A DNA stretch of 64,000 bases. Origin: Closterium sp. Naga37s-1 (Eukaryota; Streptophyta; Zygnematophyceae; Desmidiales; Closteriaceae). The notes below the pieces were generated by a model that searched no databases, was not told where the DNA came from, and saw only the letters and a list, made by a program, of their open reading frames with translations. Shown piece by piece: positions 30,015 to 39,458 of this stretch (its first letter is position 1; each line of letters opens with the position of its first letter). Position numbers and translations under genes: made by a program. The stretch is taken from NCBI GenBank assembly GCA_947471745.1, contig CANJKZ010000088.1, positions 620,001 to 684,000 of the forward strand, read 5' to 3'.

Positions 30015-33000
30015 CTAGGCGACAGGCTGCAGCAAAGTCAACAAGCTCAGCAACAAGAGCAGACGCACCAGAGGACTCAAACAGAGGGTCAGTGACAGCA
30101 GTGGCCAGAAAGCGCGTGACAGTAGGACTAGCAGCACGAAGGGAGTCAGACTCCGGGTCCGGACCGTCGGGAAGAGAGACGCAGGAGGAGAGGGCAGAGG
30201 GACACGCTGTGGAGCAGTAGAAGGACGCAGTGTCATAGAGTGAGTGCCTGGGACAGGAGGAAGACGCGGACGCGAAGCACGACCAGCGCGAACAGGACGG
30301 ACAGGCGACGCAGAACGAGACTCAGGCGACACAGGACGAGACTCAGGCTCTCGACGCTCCGTAAGACCTCTAGTCGGACCGGAGTAAGGAGAAGGACCAG
30401 GCAGTGGAGAGGCCGCCTGCAACTGCGACTGGGACTGGACAGGTGGTGGACTCAGGAAAGGAGGAGGAGGACCAGGAGAAGGCGGGGAGCCAAGAACCTG
30501 CTGAAGGAGCGAAACGTAGTACGGCCGCGGCCGCGCAGTGCCTCCAGAGATAGCAGAGACAGAACCGGTACCCTCAGCCCCAGGGCCTCCAGTCCCAGCA
30601 GCACCTCCAGCAGCTCCAGCAGCACCTCCAGCAGCACCAGCACCTGTAGCACCTCCAGCAGCTCCAGCACCAGCACCACCTCCAGCAGCGCCAGTACCTC
30701 CAGTAGCTCCAGTAGCACCTCCAGTACCTCCAGCAGCACCAGCACCAGCAGCACCTCCAGCAGCTCCAGCACCAGCAGCACCCCCAGCAGCTCCAGCACC
30801 AGCACCACCTCCAGCAGCGCCAGTACCTCCAGCAGCTCCAGTAGCACCTCCAGCACCTCCAGCAGTCCCAGCACCAGCAGCAACCCGACCGCGCCGAGAG
30901 TACCACTCACGAAGGCGCTGTGGAGAGAGAGGCTCCCGCCGCGACGGGACACCTAGAGCACCTCCAGACGCAGCACGTGCAGGCTCAGTACCTCCAGACA
31001 CAGTGCCCTCAGGCTCCACTCCCCCGGGCTCAGCACGCCCAGTCTCAGCACCCCCAGATTCAGCACCCCCAGTCTCAGCACCCCCAGACTCAGCACCCCT
31101 AGCAGTACCTGAGGCGACAGCGACCTCGACCGGCTCGGCAGGGTCTACCTGGGACACACCTGAGGGGGCAGGACCCTGGGGGGGGAGGGGGTCTACCAGG
31201 GGAGTTCCTGGGGCCAGGAAGAGGGGCGGGGGGGGGGGAGAGGCAGTGCGGTAGGGAAAGAGACGGTAGAACGACACCGACTCATCGAACGTGACGTCCT
31301 CAGAGGACAGAACACGACGCGAGGTGGGGTGGTAGAACTGCCACCCGGGTGCGTCAGGAGGGAAGCCAAGGAAGATACAGGGAACGGCACGGGAGGACAG
31401 CTTGTCCGCAGTAGTATCGCGGACAAAAGCTCGAGATCCCCAGACACGGAACGCGGATGCATCGCCAACCTTCCCCGTCCACCGCAGAGTAGGTGTGGTC
31501 TCCGGCAAGGAGACACGAGGCTGAAGGTTGATCTGATGCGCAGCGTACTGAACCGCGAACGGCCACAGAAAGTGGGGAGCAGCCGCATGGATCATGGACG
31601 TACGAGCGACATCCATGACCATGCCAATGCGGCGCTCAGCAATCCCATTTTGCTGCGGGGAGGCCGGAAGCGTGAACGTCTGGCGGATGCCCTCCAAACG
31701 ACAGAAGGCTCTCAGGAGGTCGGAGGAAAACTCCCCGCCTCTGTCTGAGTGCAGACGAAGAACAGGAAGGTCTGAGCCGAAACTCTCACTAAGCTGGCGA
31801 CGAGCACCGCGGATCCAGTCGATCAACACCTCAGTGACCTCACCCTTGCTGCGCAAGGGGAAGACTGTGGTGTAACGCGAGTAATCGTCAACGACCAGCA
31901 GGAAGTAACGCTCGTGACCCTGTCCACGGACGCGGGCTGGGCCCCACACGTCCATGTGAAGAGTCTGCAGAGGGGCCTCAGTCGGAGGAAACGAGGAGGA
32001 GTGAGGAGCGGCGCGCTGCCGGCCCTCGACACAAGGAACACAGGTGGGGGCAGGCCCCGGAGGAAGGGGAGGTAGGGACCTGGGGAGTCCAGAGACAAGA
32101 GCACGGGAGGCCATACCTCGAAGACGAGGCGAGGGGTGACCAAGGCGGTGGTGCCAAAGGAGAGTCTCGTGCGCCAGAGGACGACACGAGCAGGGGGCAG
32201 ACGCAGGACTAGACCTGGACGCGGCAGCAAACACCTGACTGGACGCAGCTACCTGACCAGACGCAGGGACCGGAGGAGGCGCAGTAGTCAGTGTGTACAG
32301 ACTCGACCCTGGCCGACGGGTGAACGTGGCCAGGTGGCGGCCCGTCCGAGAGCAAGTGCAGTGGGTCACACGCTGACCTCCAGGGGTGAACTGGTCAACC
32401 CACGCGTCCTGGAGGTCAGCTCCACTCACCAAGTTCGTAGAGAACGAGGGGAGGTGGAGTCCCGACAGCAAGCCCGACGTGGCCGCAGGACACGGTAGAA
32501 CCGTGGAGGAGTGTGCAAGGACTGGGCCCCCGGAGGGGTCAGCAAGGGAGACCGCAACAGGCCGACTGAGCGGCGTGAGCGTGGTGCTGTCTCTAAAGAA
32601 AGAGCGCGAAGCACCAGAGTCAAGTGTGAAGGTGTGAAAGGACTCAGTAGGTGCAGTACCAGAGAGAGGAGACGTACCAGCACCTGGAGCAGCAGACGCA
32701 CTAGCACCTAGAGCAGCAGCCACAATGCCCGGGTCGGGCGGGACACGCAGGTAACAGTCACCCTCAGTGATATCAGCAAAAGCATACATGGCAGCAAGGA
32801 TAGCATCAAAGTCTAGATCAAAGATAGGCACATTCTGCAGAAGCAGATCATGCCAACGAGGAAGCTCAACAGCGTCAGGAAACTGGGCACGCCAAGCGTC
32901 AGTCAAGCGGCCGAAGCAGCGCTGCGTGGTGTGTGGGAGACCACACACCTCCCCACTCCGAGTGCCGGTGTGAAGAACATAAGAGCAGGGACCCGCACCC

Positions 33001-34091
33001 CCAGACCTCCCACGCCCAGCGTACCACTCACGAAGCTGCTGAACCGACGGGGTCTCACGGGTGCGCTGCTGCTGCTGGCGCTGGCTGCCACCAAGGCCTC
33101 CACGCGGCATAGCTGCACCGCGACCAGCACCACCTCCTCCGCTACCTCCACCACCGCTGCCGCCGCCTCCACCCCCTCCGCCACCGCCGCCACGGCCTCC
33201 ACTGCCGCCACCAACTCCCCCGCTCCCTGTACCACCCCCACCACCACCGCCACCTCCTCCACCGCCTCCACCGCTTCCCCCACCGCCCCCTCCACCACCC
33301 TTGCTTCCCTTGCCCTTGCCGGTGCGGCGTCGCCCACTAGAGGCAGACGCAGCGCCGACCTCCTCAGTGCCAACGAGGTCGACAGCAGCAGCAGAGGCAA
33401 CAGAGGGGAGAAGGGGGACAGGGGAACACCCCTCAAAGAAGGGGGTGCGACGGTCGCCGCGAGAAGCACCTACAGCTAAGATACTCTTCTTAGCTGCAGC
33501 AAGGCGCTCCTCTAGCAAGTCGACAGTCAGCTCGGTGGGGCAAAGGGAGAGGAAGTGATCCCTGACTGAGGAGAGAGAGTCAGGGAGGCGGGTGACTAGG
33601 TAGTAAAGGGTGATGTACATGGGGGGGGAGTTTGTGGGAAGAAACTCAGTGGGAAGGGCAGCGCGGTAGCGAGCGTCACTAGTGCGGAGGTGAGTAACTA
33701 GGTCAGCAACTGTGGCAAAGGCGGCAAGATCAGGAAAAAGGTACGGCAGCATGAGGCGGCTGAGGGCAGCAGTGGTAGGGGAGGAGTAGCGTGCAACTAC
33801 AGCGTCGTACAGAGCCCTAGCACTCTTGTACTGACTAAAGTGCGCGCGCTCAGTAGACGGCAGGTGATTGCGCACAGCAAGACGAGCAGCAGCATCGCGC
33901 GTGAGCCACTGCGAGCGAACAGTACTGTCAGCATCAGCAGCAGGGGCAGTAGAGGCGCCAGACGTGAGATCGAACAGTGAGAGACCATCCTTGCTATCGC
34001 ACTGTAGGAAAAGCTGCAGATCATCTAGCCAGACCTCAAAGTCAACAGCTCGACCCTCAGCATCAAAGGTAAGAACATTGAGACTAGCCAT
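30015..34091 (-). CDS. gag-pol: Copia C Gag-protease-integrase polyprotein
   Basis: 1358-residue open frame from ATG 34091 (MASLNVLTFDAEGRAVDF). N-terminal Gag of the UBN2-like type, then a long Gly-rich stretch (about residues 250 to 330), RETPSVQQLREWY, a knuckle with C369, C383, H387 and C392 (spacing C-X13-C-X3-H-X4-C), protease LDSGAS with D491, the integrase HHCC site (LLWHHRLGHP...CVPCVEG) and DDE triad D714, D783, E819. After integrase come REPLSPQRLREWY and an Ala/Gly-rich linker. The frame is lost near 30170 (VPLPSPPASLFPTVRTRS), where I and B continue into RT. The start is chosen by homology with A and H. Everything up to the linker looks functional. Confidence 0.9.
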   Translation of the reverse strand: MASLNVLTFDAEGRAVDFEVWLDDLQLFLQCDSKDGLSLFDLTSGASTAPAADADSTVRSQWLTRDAAARLAVRNHLPSTERAHFSQYKSARALYDAVVARYSSPTTAALSRLMLPYLFPDLAAFATVADLVTHLRTSDARYRAALPTEFLPTNSPPMYITLYYLVTRLPDSLSSVRDHFLSLCPTELTVDLLEERLAAAKKSILAVGASRGDRRTPFFEGCSPVPLLPSVASAAAVDLVGTEEVGAASASSGRRRTGKGKGSKGGGGGGGGSGGGGGGGGGGGGGGTGSGGVGGGSGGRGGGGGGGGGGGSGGGGSGGGGAGRGAAMPRGGLGGSQRQQQQRTRETPSVQQLREWYAGRGRSGGAGPCSYVLHTGTRSGEVCGLPHTTQRCFGRLTDAWRAQFPDAVELPRWHDLLLQNVPIFDLDFDAILAAMYAFADITEGDCYLRVPPDPGIVAAALGASASAAPGAGTSPLSGTAPTESFHTFTLDSGASRSFFRDSTTLTPLSRPVAVSLADPSGGPVLAHSSTVLPCPAATSGLLSGLHLPSFSTNLVSGADLQDAWVDQFTPGGQRVTHCTCSRTGRHLATFTRRPGSSLYTLTTAPPPVPASGQVAASSQVFAAASRSSPASAPCSCRPLAHETLLWHHRLGHPSPRLRGMASRALVSGLPRSLPPLPPGPAPTCVPCVEGRQRAAPHSSSFPPTEAPLQTLHMDVWGPARVRGQGHERYFLLVVDDYSRYTTVFPLRSKGEVTEVLIDWIRGARRQLSESFGSDLPVLRLHSDRGGEFSSDLLRAFCRLEGIRQTFTLPASPQQNGIAERRIGMVMDVARTSMIHAAAPHFLWPFAVQYAAHQINLQPRVSLPETTPTLRWTGKVGDASAFRVWGSRAFVRDTTADKLSSRAVPCIFLGFPPDAPGWQFYHPTSRRVLSSEDVTFDESVSFYRLFPYRTASPPPPPLFLAPGTPLVDPLPPQGPAPSGVSQVDPAEPVEVAVASGTARGAESGGAETGGAESGGAETGRAEPGGVEPEGTVSGGTEPARAASGGALGVPSRREPLSPQRLREWYSRRGRVAAGAGTAGGAGGATGAAGGTGAAGGGAGAGAAGGAAGAGAAGGAAGAGAAGGTGGATGATGGTGAAGGGAGAGAAGGATGAGAAGGAAGAAGGAAGTGGPGAEGTGSVSAISGGTARPRPYYVSLLQQVLGSPPSPGPPPPFLSPPPVQSQSQLQAASPLPGPSPYSGPTRGLTERREPESRPVSPESRSASPVRPVRAGRASRPRLPPVPGTHSMTLRPSTAPQRVPLPSPPASLFPTVRTRSLTPFVLLVLLSRAFWPLLSLTLCLSPLVRLLLLLSLLTLLQPVA

Positions 34092-34185
34092 GACAGGAGC
34101 AGCAGCAGGCTAGCAGCAGCAGCAGTGCAACTCGGCAGGGCAGGCTAGGCAGGGCGGAGCGGCTCGGCAGGGCGGCACTCTTACC

Positions 34186-35600
34186 AGTGGCGAGGCCGGG
34201 GCAGGGCCGGGGTAGGGCCGCGACAGTGCAGGAGCAGGGCAGGGGCAGGGCCGGGGCAGAGCCGGGGCAGGGCCGGGGCAGGGCCGGGGCAGAGCCGGGG
34301 CAGGGCCGGGGCAGGGCTGGGGCAGGGCAGGGGCAGGGCCGGGGCAGAGCCGGGGCAGGGCCGGGGCAGGGTCGGAGCAGGGCCGGGGCAGGGCCGGGGC
34401 AGGGCCGGGGTAGAGCCGGGGCAGGGCCGGGGCAGGGCAGGGGGAGGGCCTGGGCAGGTCCGGGGCAGGGTCGGGGCCGGGCCTAGACAGGGTCGGGGTG
34501 AGGGCCGGGGCAGAGCCGGAGCAGGGCCGGGGCAGGGCCGGGGCAGGGCCGGGGTAGAGCCGGGGCAGGGCCGGGGTAGGGCAGGGGCAGGGTCTGGGTA
34601 GGTCCGGGGCAGGGTCGGAGCAGGGCCGGGACAGGGTCGGGGCCGGGCCTAGACAGGGTCGGGGCGAGGGCCGGGGCAGGGCTGCAACAGGGCTGCAGCA
34701 GAGCCGGCGCAGGGCCGGACGGGGCCTAACGGGGCCTGACGGGGCCTGAAGAGGCCTTACGGGGCCTTACGGGGCCTTAAACGGGGCCTTAAACGGGGCC
34801 TGACGGGGCCTTACGGGGCCTTACGGGGCCTTACCGGGCCTTAAACGGGGCCGTAAACGGGGCCATACGGGGCCTTACGGGGCTCTACGGGGCCTTAAGG
34901 GGCCTTACGGGGCCTTACGCGGCCTTAAACGGGGCCTTACGGGGCCTTAAACGGGGCCGTACGGGGCCGTAAACGGGGCCTTAAGGGGCCTTACGGGGCC
35001 TTACGGGGCCTTAAACGGGGCCTTACGGGGCCTTAAACAGGGCCGTACGGGGCCGTAAACGGGGCCTTACGGGGCCTTACGGGGCCTTACGGGGCCTTAC
35101 GGGGCCTTACGGGGCCTTAAACGGGGCCTTACGGGGCCTTAAACGGGGCCTTACGGGGCCGTAAACGGGGTCCGACGGGGCCTTATGGGGCCTTACGGGG
35201 CCTTACGGGGCCATACGGGGCCTTACGGGGCCTTAAACAGGGCCGTAAATGGGGCCTTAAGGGGCCTTACGGGGCCTTACGGGGCCTTACGGGGCCTTAC
35301 GGGGCCTTAAACAGGGCCGTACGGGGCCATAAACAGGGCCTTACGGGGCCTTACGGGGCCTTAAACGGGGCCTTACGGGGCCTTAAACGGGGCCTTACGG
35401 GGCCGTAAACGGGGTCCGACGGGGCCTTACGGGGCCTTACGGGGCCTTACGGGGCCTTACGGGGCCATACGGGGCCTTACGGGGCCTTACGGGGCCTTAA
35501 ACGGGGCCGTAAAAGGGGCCTTACGGGGCCTTACGGGACCTTACGGGGCCTTACGGGGCCTTAAACGGGGCCTTAAGGGGCCTTACGGGGCCTAACGGGG
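34186..35600 (-). repeat. Copia C leader arrays (12-bp and 10-bp units)
   Basis: Two arrays between gag and the 5' LTR. About 34186..34715 is built of GGCCGGGGCAGG-type 12-mers. About 34716..35600 is built of the 10-mer GGGGCCTTAC with AAACGGGGCC variants. In element sense the second unit reads GTAAGGCCCC, so the leader RNA would carry many GTAAG motifs. Confidence 0.85.
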
Positions 35601-35736
35601 CGGGCGCTGGCTCTAAGGGCAGGCGCAGGGGCCGCGATGGGCCTCGAAGGGAAGGCGCGACGCGCGCGTTAAGCAGGCAGTGAAGAATTTCAGTGGTGGG
35701 CCCTTTTAAAAAATTCTCGAATCTAGCTCTATACCA

Positions 35737-35943
35737 TGTCAGAATCCCAGTCACTAGACCACTGGGATAAAAGGGCTTGTTAAGTAGCGGGTCAGTGCGC
35801 CCATAACCCCCCAGGACAACGAGCCTGTAACCCTTCCCTATGATCAATCGGGGATCACCAGTGGACCTCTGACACCCCCCCGCACTGGGATTTCCAAAGT
35901 GCACACACTGGGATTCGAACCCGAGACCTTCGCTCTGATACCA
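35737..35943 (-). mobile_element. One TRIM unit (LTR plus internal) at the primer-binding site of Copia C
   Basis: Exactly 207 bp: a 138-bp TRIM LTR (35737..35874) and the 69-bp TRIM internal part with its primer-binding site (35875..35943). In C's sense the order is C LTR, TGGTATCAGAGC, TRIM internal, polypurine run, TRIM LTR, then TGGTATAGAGC and C's own leader. The unit equals one period of the tandem TRIM at 24503..25054 and begins and ends at primer-binding sites. No target duplication is seen. Confidence 0.85.
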
Positions 35944-36076
35944 TGTGAGAATGATAGACGAAAGAATGAATGAACCAGAAATGAGATGGGTACAAATAGG
36001 AAACACATAAGTGTTGTACCCTCTAAGAGCTACCCCACTACAGCCTAAATAGACCATAGCAGATATAAGTTTGACA
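35944..36076 (-). repeat. Copia C 5' LTR, 133 bp
   Basis: One difference from the 3' LTR (AACC versus AACT). Abuts GTCTG on the outer side and TRIM-derived sequence on the inner side. Confidence 0.93.
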
Positions 36077-36081
36077 GTCTG

Positions 36082-37640
36082 GAGTGAAGGGTGGCCGAGT
36101 CGCTGGTGCCAGAGATCATCTTCTGGGCGGATTCTGGGGGTGCGCAGGTATCGTGTGTGATCTGCGGCTTCTTCTTCTTTTGTCTCATAAGGGATACTGA
36201 GTACGGGCCCCTCTTCTTCTCTTGGTTCTACTTCTTCTGCTCCCTCCTCTGCTTCTGGTTCTGCTGCCGTTTCTCCTTCTGCCGGCGCAGTTGTCAGGTA
36301 GAGCGCGGGAAAGTTGCAGTCAGGGATGATGTTGAGCGGAGTAGTTGTGCCTTCAATGAAGTGGGCGAAGGGATCTAGACGTGAGAGGGGTCCTTGTGAA
36401 TCGTGCGGAGGTGTCACGGGCTCATTTCCGCGGTCAAGCCCTGTCCAGGTGGACCTCCAGTTTGGTGGTGATTTAGGAGGAGATGGTAAGTTCCGCGGAG
36501 GTCGCCCGAGGGGAACTATTACTCCTGGCGAGGTCCGCTCGGTGACGATTTCTCTCTCTGCCTCCACTAGTTTTCCTTGGGTGAGTTCCCCTTCAGCTAC
36601 ACCCCATGCTCCGACGTTGCCCCAGCCTCCTCCGCCGGTGCCTCCTCCAGTGCCCCAGTCGGTTATGGTGCCAGAAGCACCAGTTGCTGATCCCCATGTT
36701 GCTTCAGTGTTCTCATCTCCCCAGCCTCCTGCACGTGCGGATTCTTCGTCCCAGCCAGCCGCGAGACGCTCCTGGTAAAGACGTTCCTTTTCTTCCGCCT
36801 TTGCCTTATCTTCTTCCTCCTTGACGCTGAGTTCTTCCGGCTTATCGGGGTCTTCCTCCTTTTTTAGCTGGCGATGGATGTCGCGTGTATAAGGGAGTGG
36901 CTGATTCTCCTCATCATGCGTCCCAATTGTTGCTTCTTCCAGGATCCAGCGAAGAGTTTCAGCTGTAGGGGCGGGCCGTTCCTATGCTGCCACGCCGAGT
37001 TCTTCAACTTCTGTTCCGAATATGCGGTATGAGGTAGCTGCTAGCTCTATCTCCGTCATGCCTTCTGTTGGTGCCTCGGCCCTCTCCGCTTCTTTGATTG
37101 CCGCCAAGTCCCTTTCAACTTCTTCAGTGCGGCTTGCCTTAAGCGTGAAGCAGCTGGTGCAGCGGCCATCATGTCCAGGTTGGTGCAGATTGATTTCGCG
37201 TGGGTGTGGGCTGCGTCTGATCTATGGTCTTCCATCAGGATGTTTCCACGAATTTTCTGGTTTGAAGGCGAAGCTCAGAGGAACAAGGTCAACGAGTTCG
37301 TCCGACGTTGCTTTGCAGTCGAGGATGTCGAAGTCTATTACGTAGACTCCGTTGATGGAGCGCGCTCGGCCAAGATACTTATGGGATTCGACGAGTGTGT
37401 CAGGGGGAACGTAGTTGAGGATGAGATTGCGTGTGAGAGGGCCGGTGATGAACGTGACTCCACAGTCAGAGAGTTGACCTGCAGACAACAGGTTAAAACG
37501 CAGGTCCGGTACATAGAGGACATCATTGAAGGTGATGTGAGTGTTGCTGTCTCGTGCCTGCAGCACGACGATGCCTTGCGTGTTGCACAGCCTCTCATGC
37601 CACGTCTCCCAATCAGCCTCACCACTCCCAGATGAAGCCT
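36082..37640 (-). pseudogene. Copia E middle part: post-protease region, linker and integrase His pair
   Basis: In minus sense: NDVLYVPDLRFNLLSAGQLS (retroviral-protease to pre-integrase region), a Glu/Gly-rich linker with WGSATGASGTITDWG-type sequence, and DLWHQRLGHPSLQT just before the C insertion. At least one stop near 36980 and a frame break near 37222 are present. The upper end of the block is fused to Copia F. Confidence 0.7.
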
Positions 37641-39237
37641 TTGCCCATGCAGCTGTCGCATCCACACCAGCAAGCACCTCACCATGTGGCTGTTGTGGCT
37701 GCTGCACCTTCTTGACTGCATCCAGGGCCCCAGCAGTTGGTGCAGTCTCCTCTCCTCCCACAGTTGCTTTAGCCGCTGCCGCTGCCTTTGCCGTTGCTGG
37801 TGGTTTCCCCTTCCAAGGGATGATGGGCAGCTGCCACAAGTCCTTGATGCAGCTGCTCTTCTCCTCCAAGTTCCACAGCAGCAACTTCCCAAGCTTTGCA
37901 CGGCAGCTGGTTGGGCCGAAGGTAACTTCAGCCTTGCTCTTCTGCAGCCGGCGCACAGAAAGAAGGTTAGCGGACAAACCTTCAACCAACAGCACATTCC
38001 CAAGCCCCACAAGCTCTCCATTGGCTCCCATCACCTTGGCATTCCCAACACCAATCACAGGGAGCAAAGCACCTGAAGCGGCAGCCACAAACTTGATCTT
38101 CCCAGGAGGTTTTACCTCATCAAGCAAATCTGCCCGTGGGGTCATATGACTCGTGCAACCTGAATCGATCACCCAGTGAGTGAGGGGGTGCATCACAACC
38201 TTCCCAACTGAACCCACATCACCCCCACTCCCTTGCACATCCTCAACCATGAGGAACATCCCAGGGTCGGCTTTACCTTGTGCACCATCACCTTGTGCAC
38301 CTGAACCTTGCACAGCGCCACCGCGTGCACGTTCACCACTTGGCGGCTTCATGCCTGGAGGGGCCCATCCCTCAGGCCGGCTGAAACACTTGAACCACGG
38401 GTGTCCAGCCTTCTTGCAGTACCAGCACGCACCCTCCATTCGGGTGCTCCCCCTGCCACCAGAGCTCCCATGCCCCTCATTGTAGTCACCTCGGCCTCTC
38501 CCTCTGCCAAAGCCTCTCCCACGGCCTCGGCCTCTCCCTCCCCCTCTTCCTCTGCTGCCTCCTGCAGCTCCATACCCCTCAGCAGTTTTGTTGGCAGCAC
38601 CACCTCCCGTGTGGCGTCTGCGGAAGTCCTCCTGCAGAATCTGCTGCCGTAGCCACTCAGGCGTCCATTTGTCCTGCTGAACGTTGAGGGTGGGGATGAG
38701 GTTGTCCCACGAGTTGTCGAGCACCGAGATGATCTTGGTGCACTGTTGCATCTGCGACACTTCGCTGCCCGCCGCTGCCATCCTCGCATAGGTGTCCTTG
38801 ATCTTGTCAAGGACCGGTTTCACATCATCTCCCGGTTTCATGGAGAGGGCAGCCAACTCCTTCTCCAACACAATCACCATCGGCAGCGTGTTGGGCTGAA
38901 TCACGTCGCGTAGCAGCTTCCATGCCTTCGGTCCGGAATCATCCAACTCCACCAAATCCTTGATGTGCTGGAACATGTCGTTGTTGACCGATTGGAGGAT
39001 GAGGTCGTACAGCACCGCGCTCTTCTCAATCCACCGATCGCGGGCATCTCCTTCCCCCGGCATCTTCTCCTCTCCCATTGCAATTTTCAGCAGCTTGTAG
39101 CGCTTGAAGGCGCTCCGCATCCGCCCGCTCCATTCCTCATAGTTGGAGCCATCCAAAGCTTCAATCTTGGATGGTGGCGGCTCACTCCTCTTCTCAGCTG
39201 CATCTCCACTCCCTTGATTCATCTCCTCTGCTCCCAA
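37222..39237 (-). CDS. Chimeric Copia F Gag-protease fused in frame to Copia E
   Basis: 671-residue open frame from ATG 39237. Residues about 1 to 530 are Copia F. They hold Gag with LDGSNYEEWSGRMRSAFKRY, an RGRGRGRG-rich segment, a classical zinc knuckle CWYCKKAGHPWFKC (C-X2-C-X4-H-X4-C), protease WVIDSGCTSHM and the pre-integrase region ending WETWHERL. It then passes directly into the E sequence GIVVLQARDSNTHITFNDV. F integrase, RT and RNase H are absent. Whether the fusion is expressed is unknown; the length of the open frame suggests it is fairly recent. Confidence 0.7.
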   Translation of the reverse strand: MGAEEMNQGSGDAAEKRSEPPPSKIEALDGSNYEEWSGRMRSAFKRYKLLKIAMGEEKMPGEGDARDRWIEKSAVLYDLILQSVNNDMFQHIKDLVELDDSGPKAWKLLRDVIQPNTLPMVIVLEKELAALSMKPGDDVKPVLDKIKDTYARMAAAGSEVSQMQQCTKIISVLDNSWDNLIPTLNVQQDKWTPEWLRQQILQEDFRRRHTGGGAANKTAEGYGAAGGSRGRGGGRGRGRGRGFGRGRGRGDYNEGHGSSGGRGSTRMEGACWYCKKAGHPWFKCFSRPEGWAPPGMKPPSGERARGGAVQGSGAQGDGAQGKADPGMFLMVEDVQGSGGDVGSVGKVVMHPLTHWVIDSGCTSHMTPRADLLDEVKPPGKIKFVAAASGALLPVIGVGNAKVMGANGELVGLGNVLLVEGLSANLLSVRRLQKSKAEVTFGPTSCRAKLGKLLLWNLEEKSSCIKDLWQLPIIPWKGKPPATAKAAAAAKATVGGEETAPTAGALDAVKKVQQPQQPHGEVLAGVDATAAWAKASSGSGEADWETWHERLCNTQGIVVLQARDSNTHITFNDVLYVPDLRFNLLSAGQLSDCGVTFITGPLTRNLILNYVPPDTLVESHKYLGRARSINGVYVIDFDILDCKATSDELVDLVPLSFAFKPENSWKHPDGRP

Positions 39238-39444
39238 TCAGAGGTTTCAGCTCCCCCTTTTGCTGGTCACAATGTAGATCCACACAATCTTCACAAGTGT
39301 CAGCGCCAACGAAATTTCGGCAGAGTTTCCCCTTAGCGGAAGTCACATCCAACCTCCAGAACTCCACTTAGGCACGCCCACAGGCCATGGTGGGTCTAGG
39401 AGGGTCTTCACACTTCAGTAGACTCCCCACAAGGTCCTTAATCA

Positions 39445-39456
39445 CCTCTGATACCA
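39445..39456 (-). other. Copia F primer-binding site
   Basis: Minus-strand TGGTATCAGAGG, two bases (AG) from the LTR end, as in Copia G. It matches initiator Met tRNA at 11 of 12 positions. Confidence 0.75.
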
Positions 39457-39458
39457 CT

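Larger units (their letters stand above)
27890..36076 (-). mobile_element. Copia C, recent and nearly intact LTR retrotransposon
   Basis: Minus-strand element of 8187 bp with 133-bp LTRs at 27890..28022 and 35944..36076 that differ at one base. A perfect target duplication GTCTG lies at 27885..27889 and 36077..36081. It is inserted in the integrase of E between the HHCC His pair (DLWHQRLGHPSLQT) and Cys pair. A 1.4-kb GC-rich leader array and one TRIM unit lie between its 5' LTR and gag. Gag-PR-IN is open; a single frameshift separates it from RT-RH. Confidence 0.93.
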
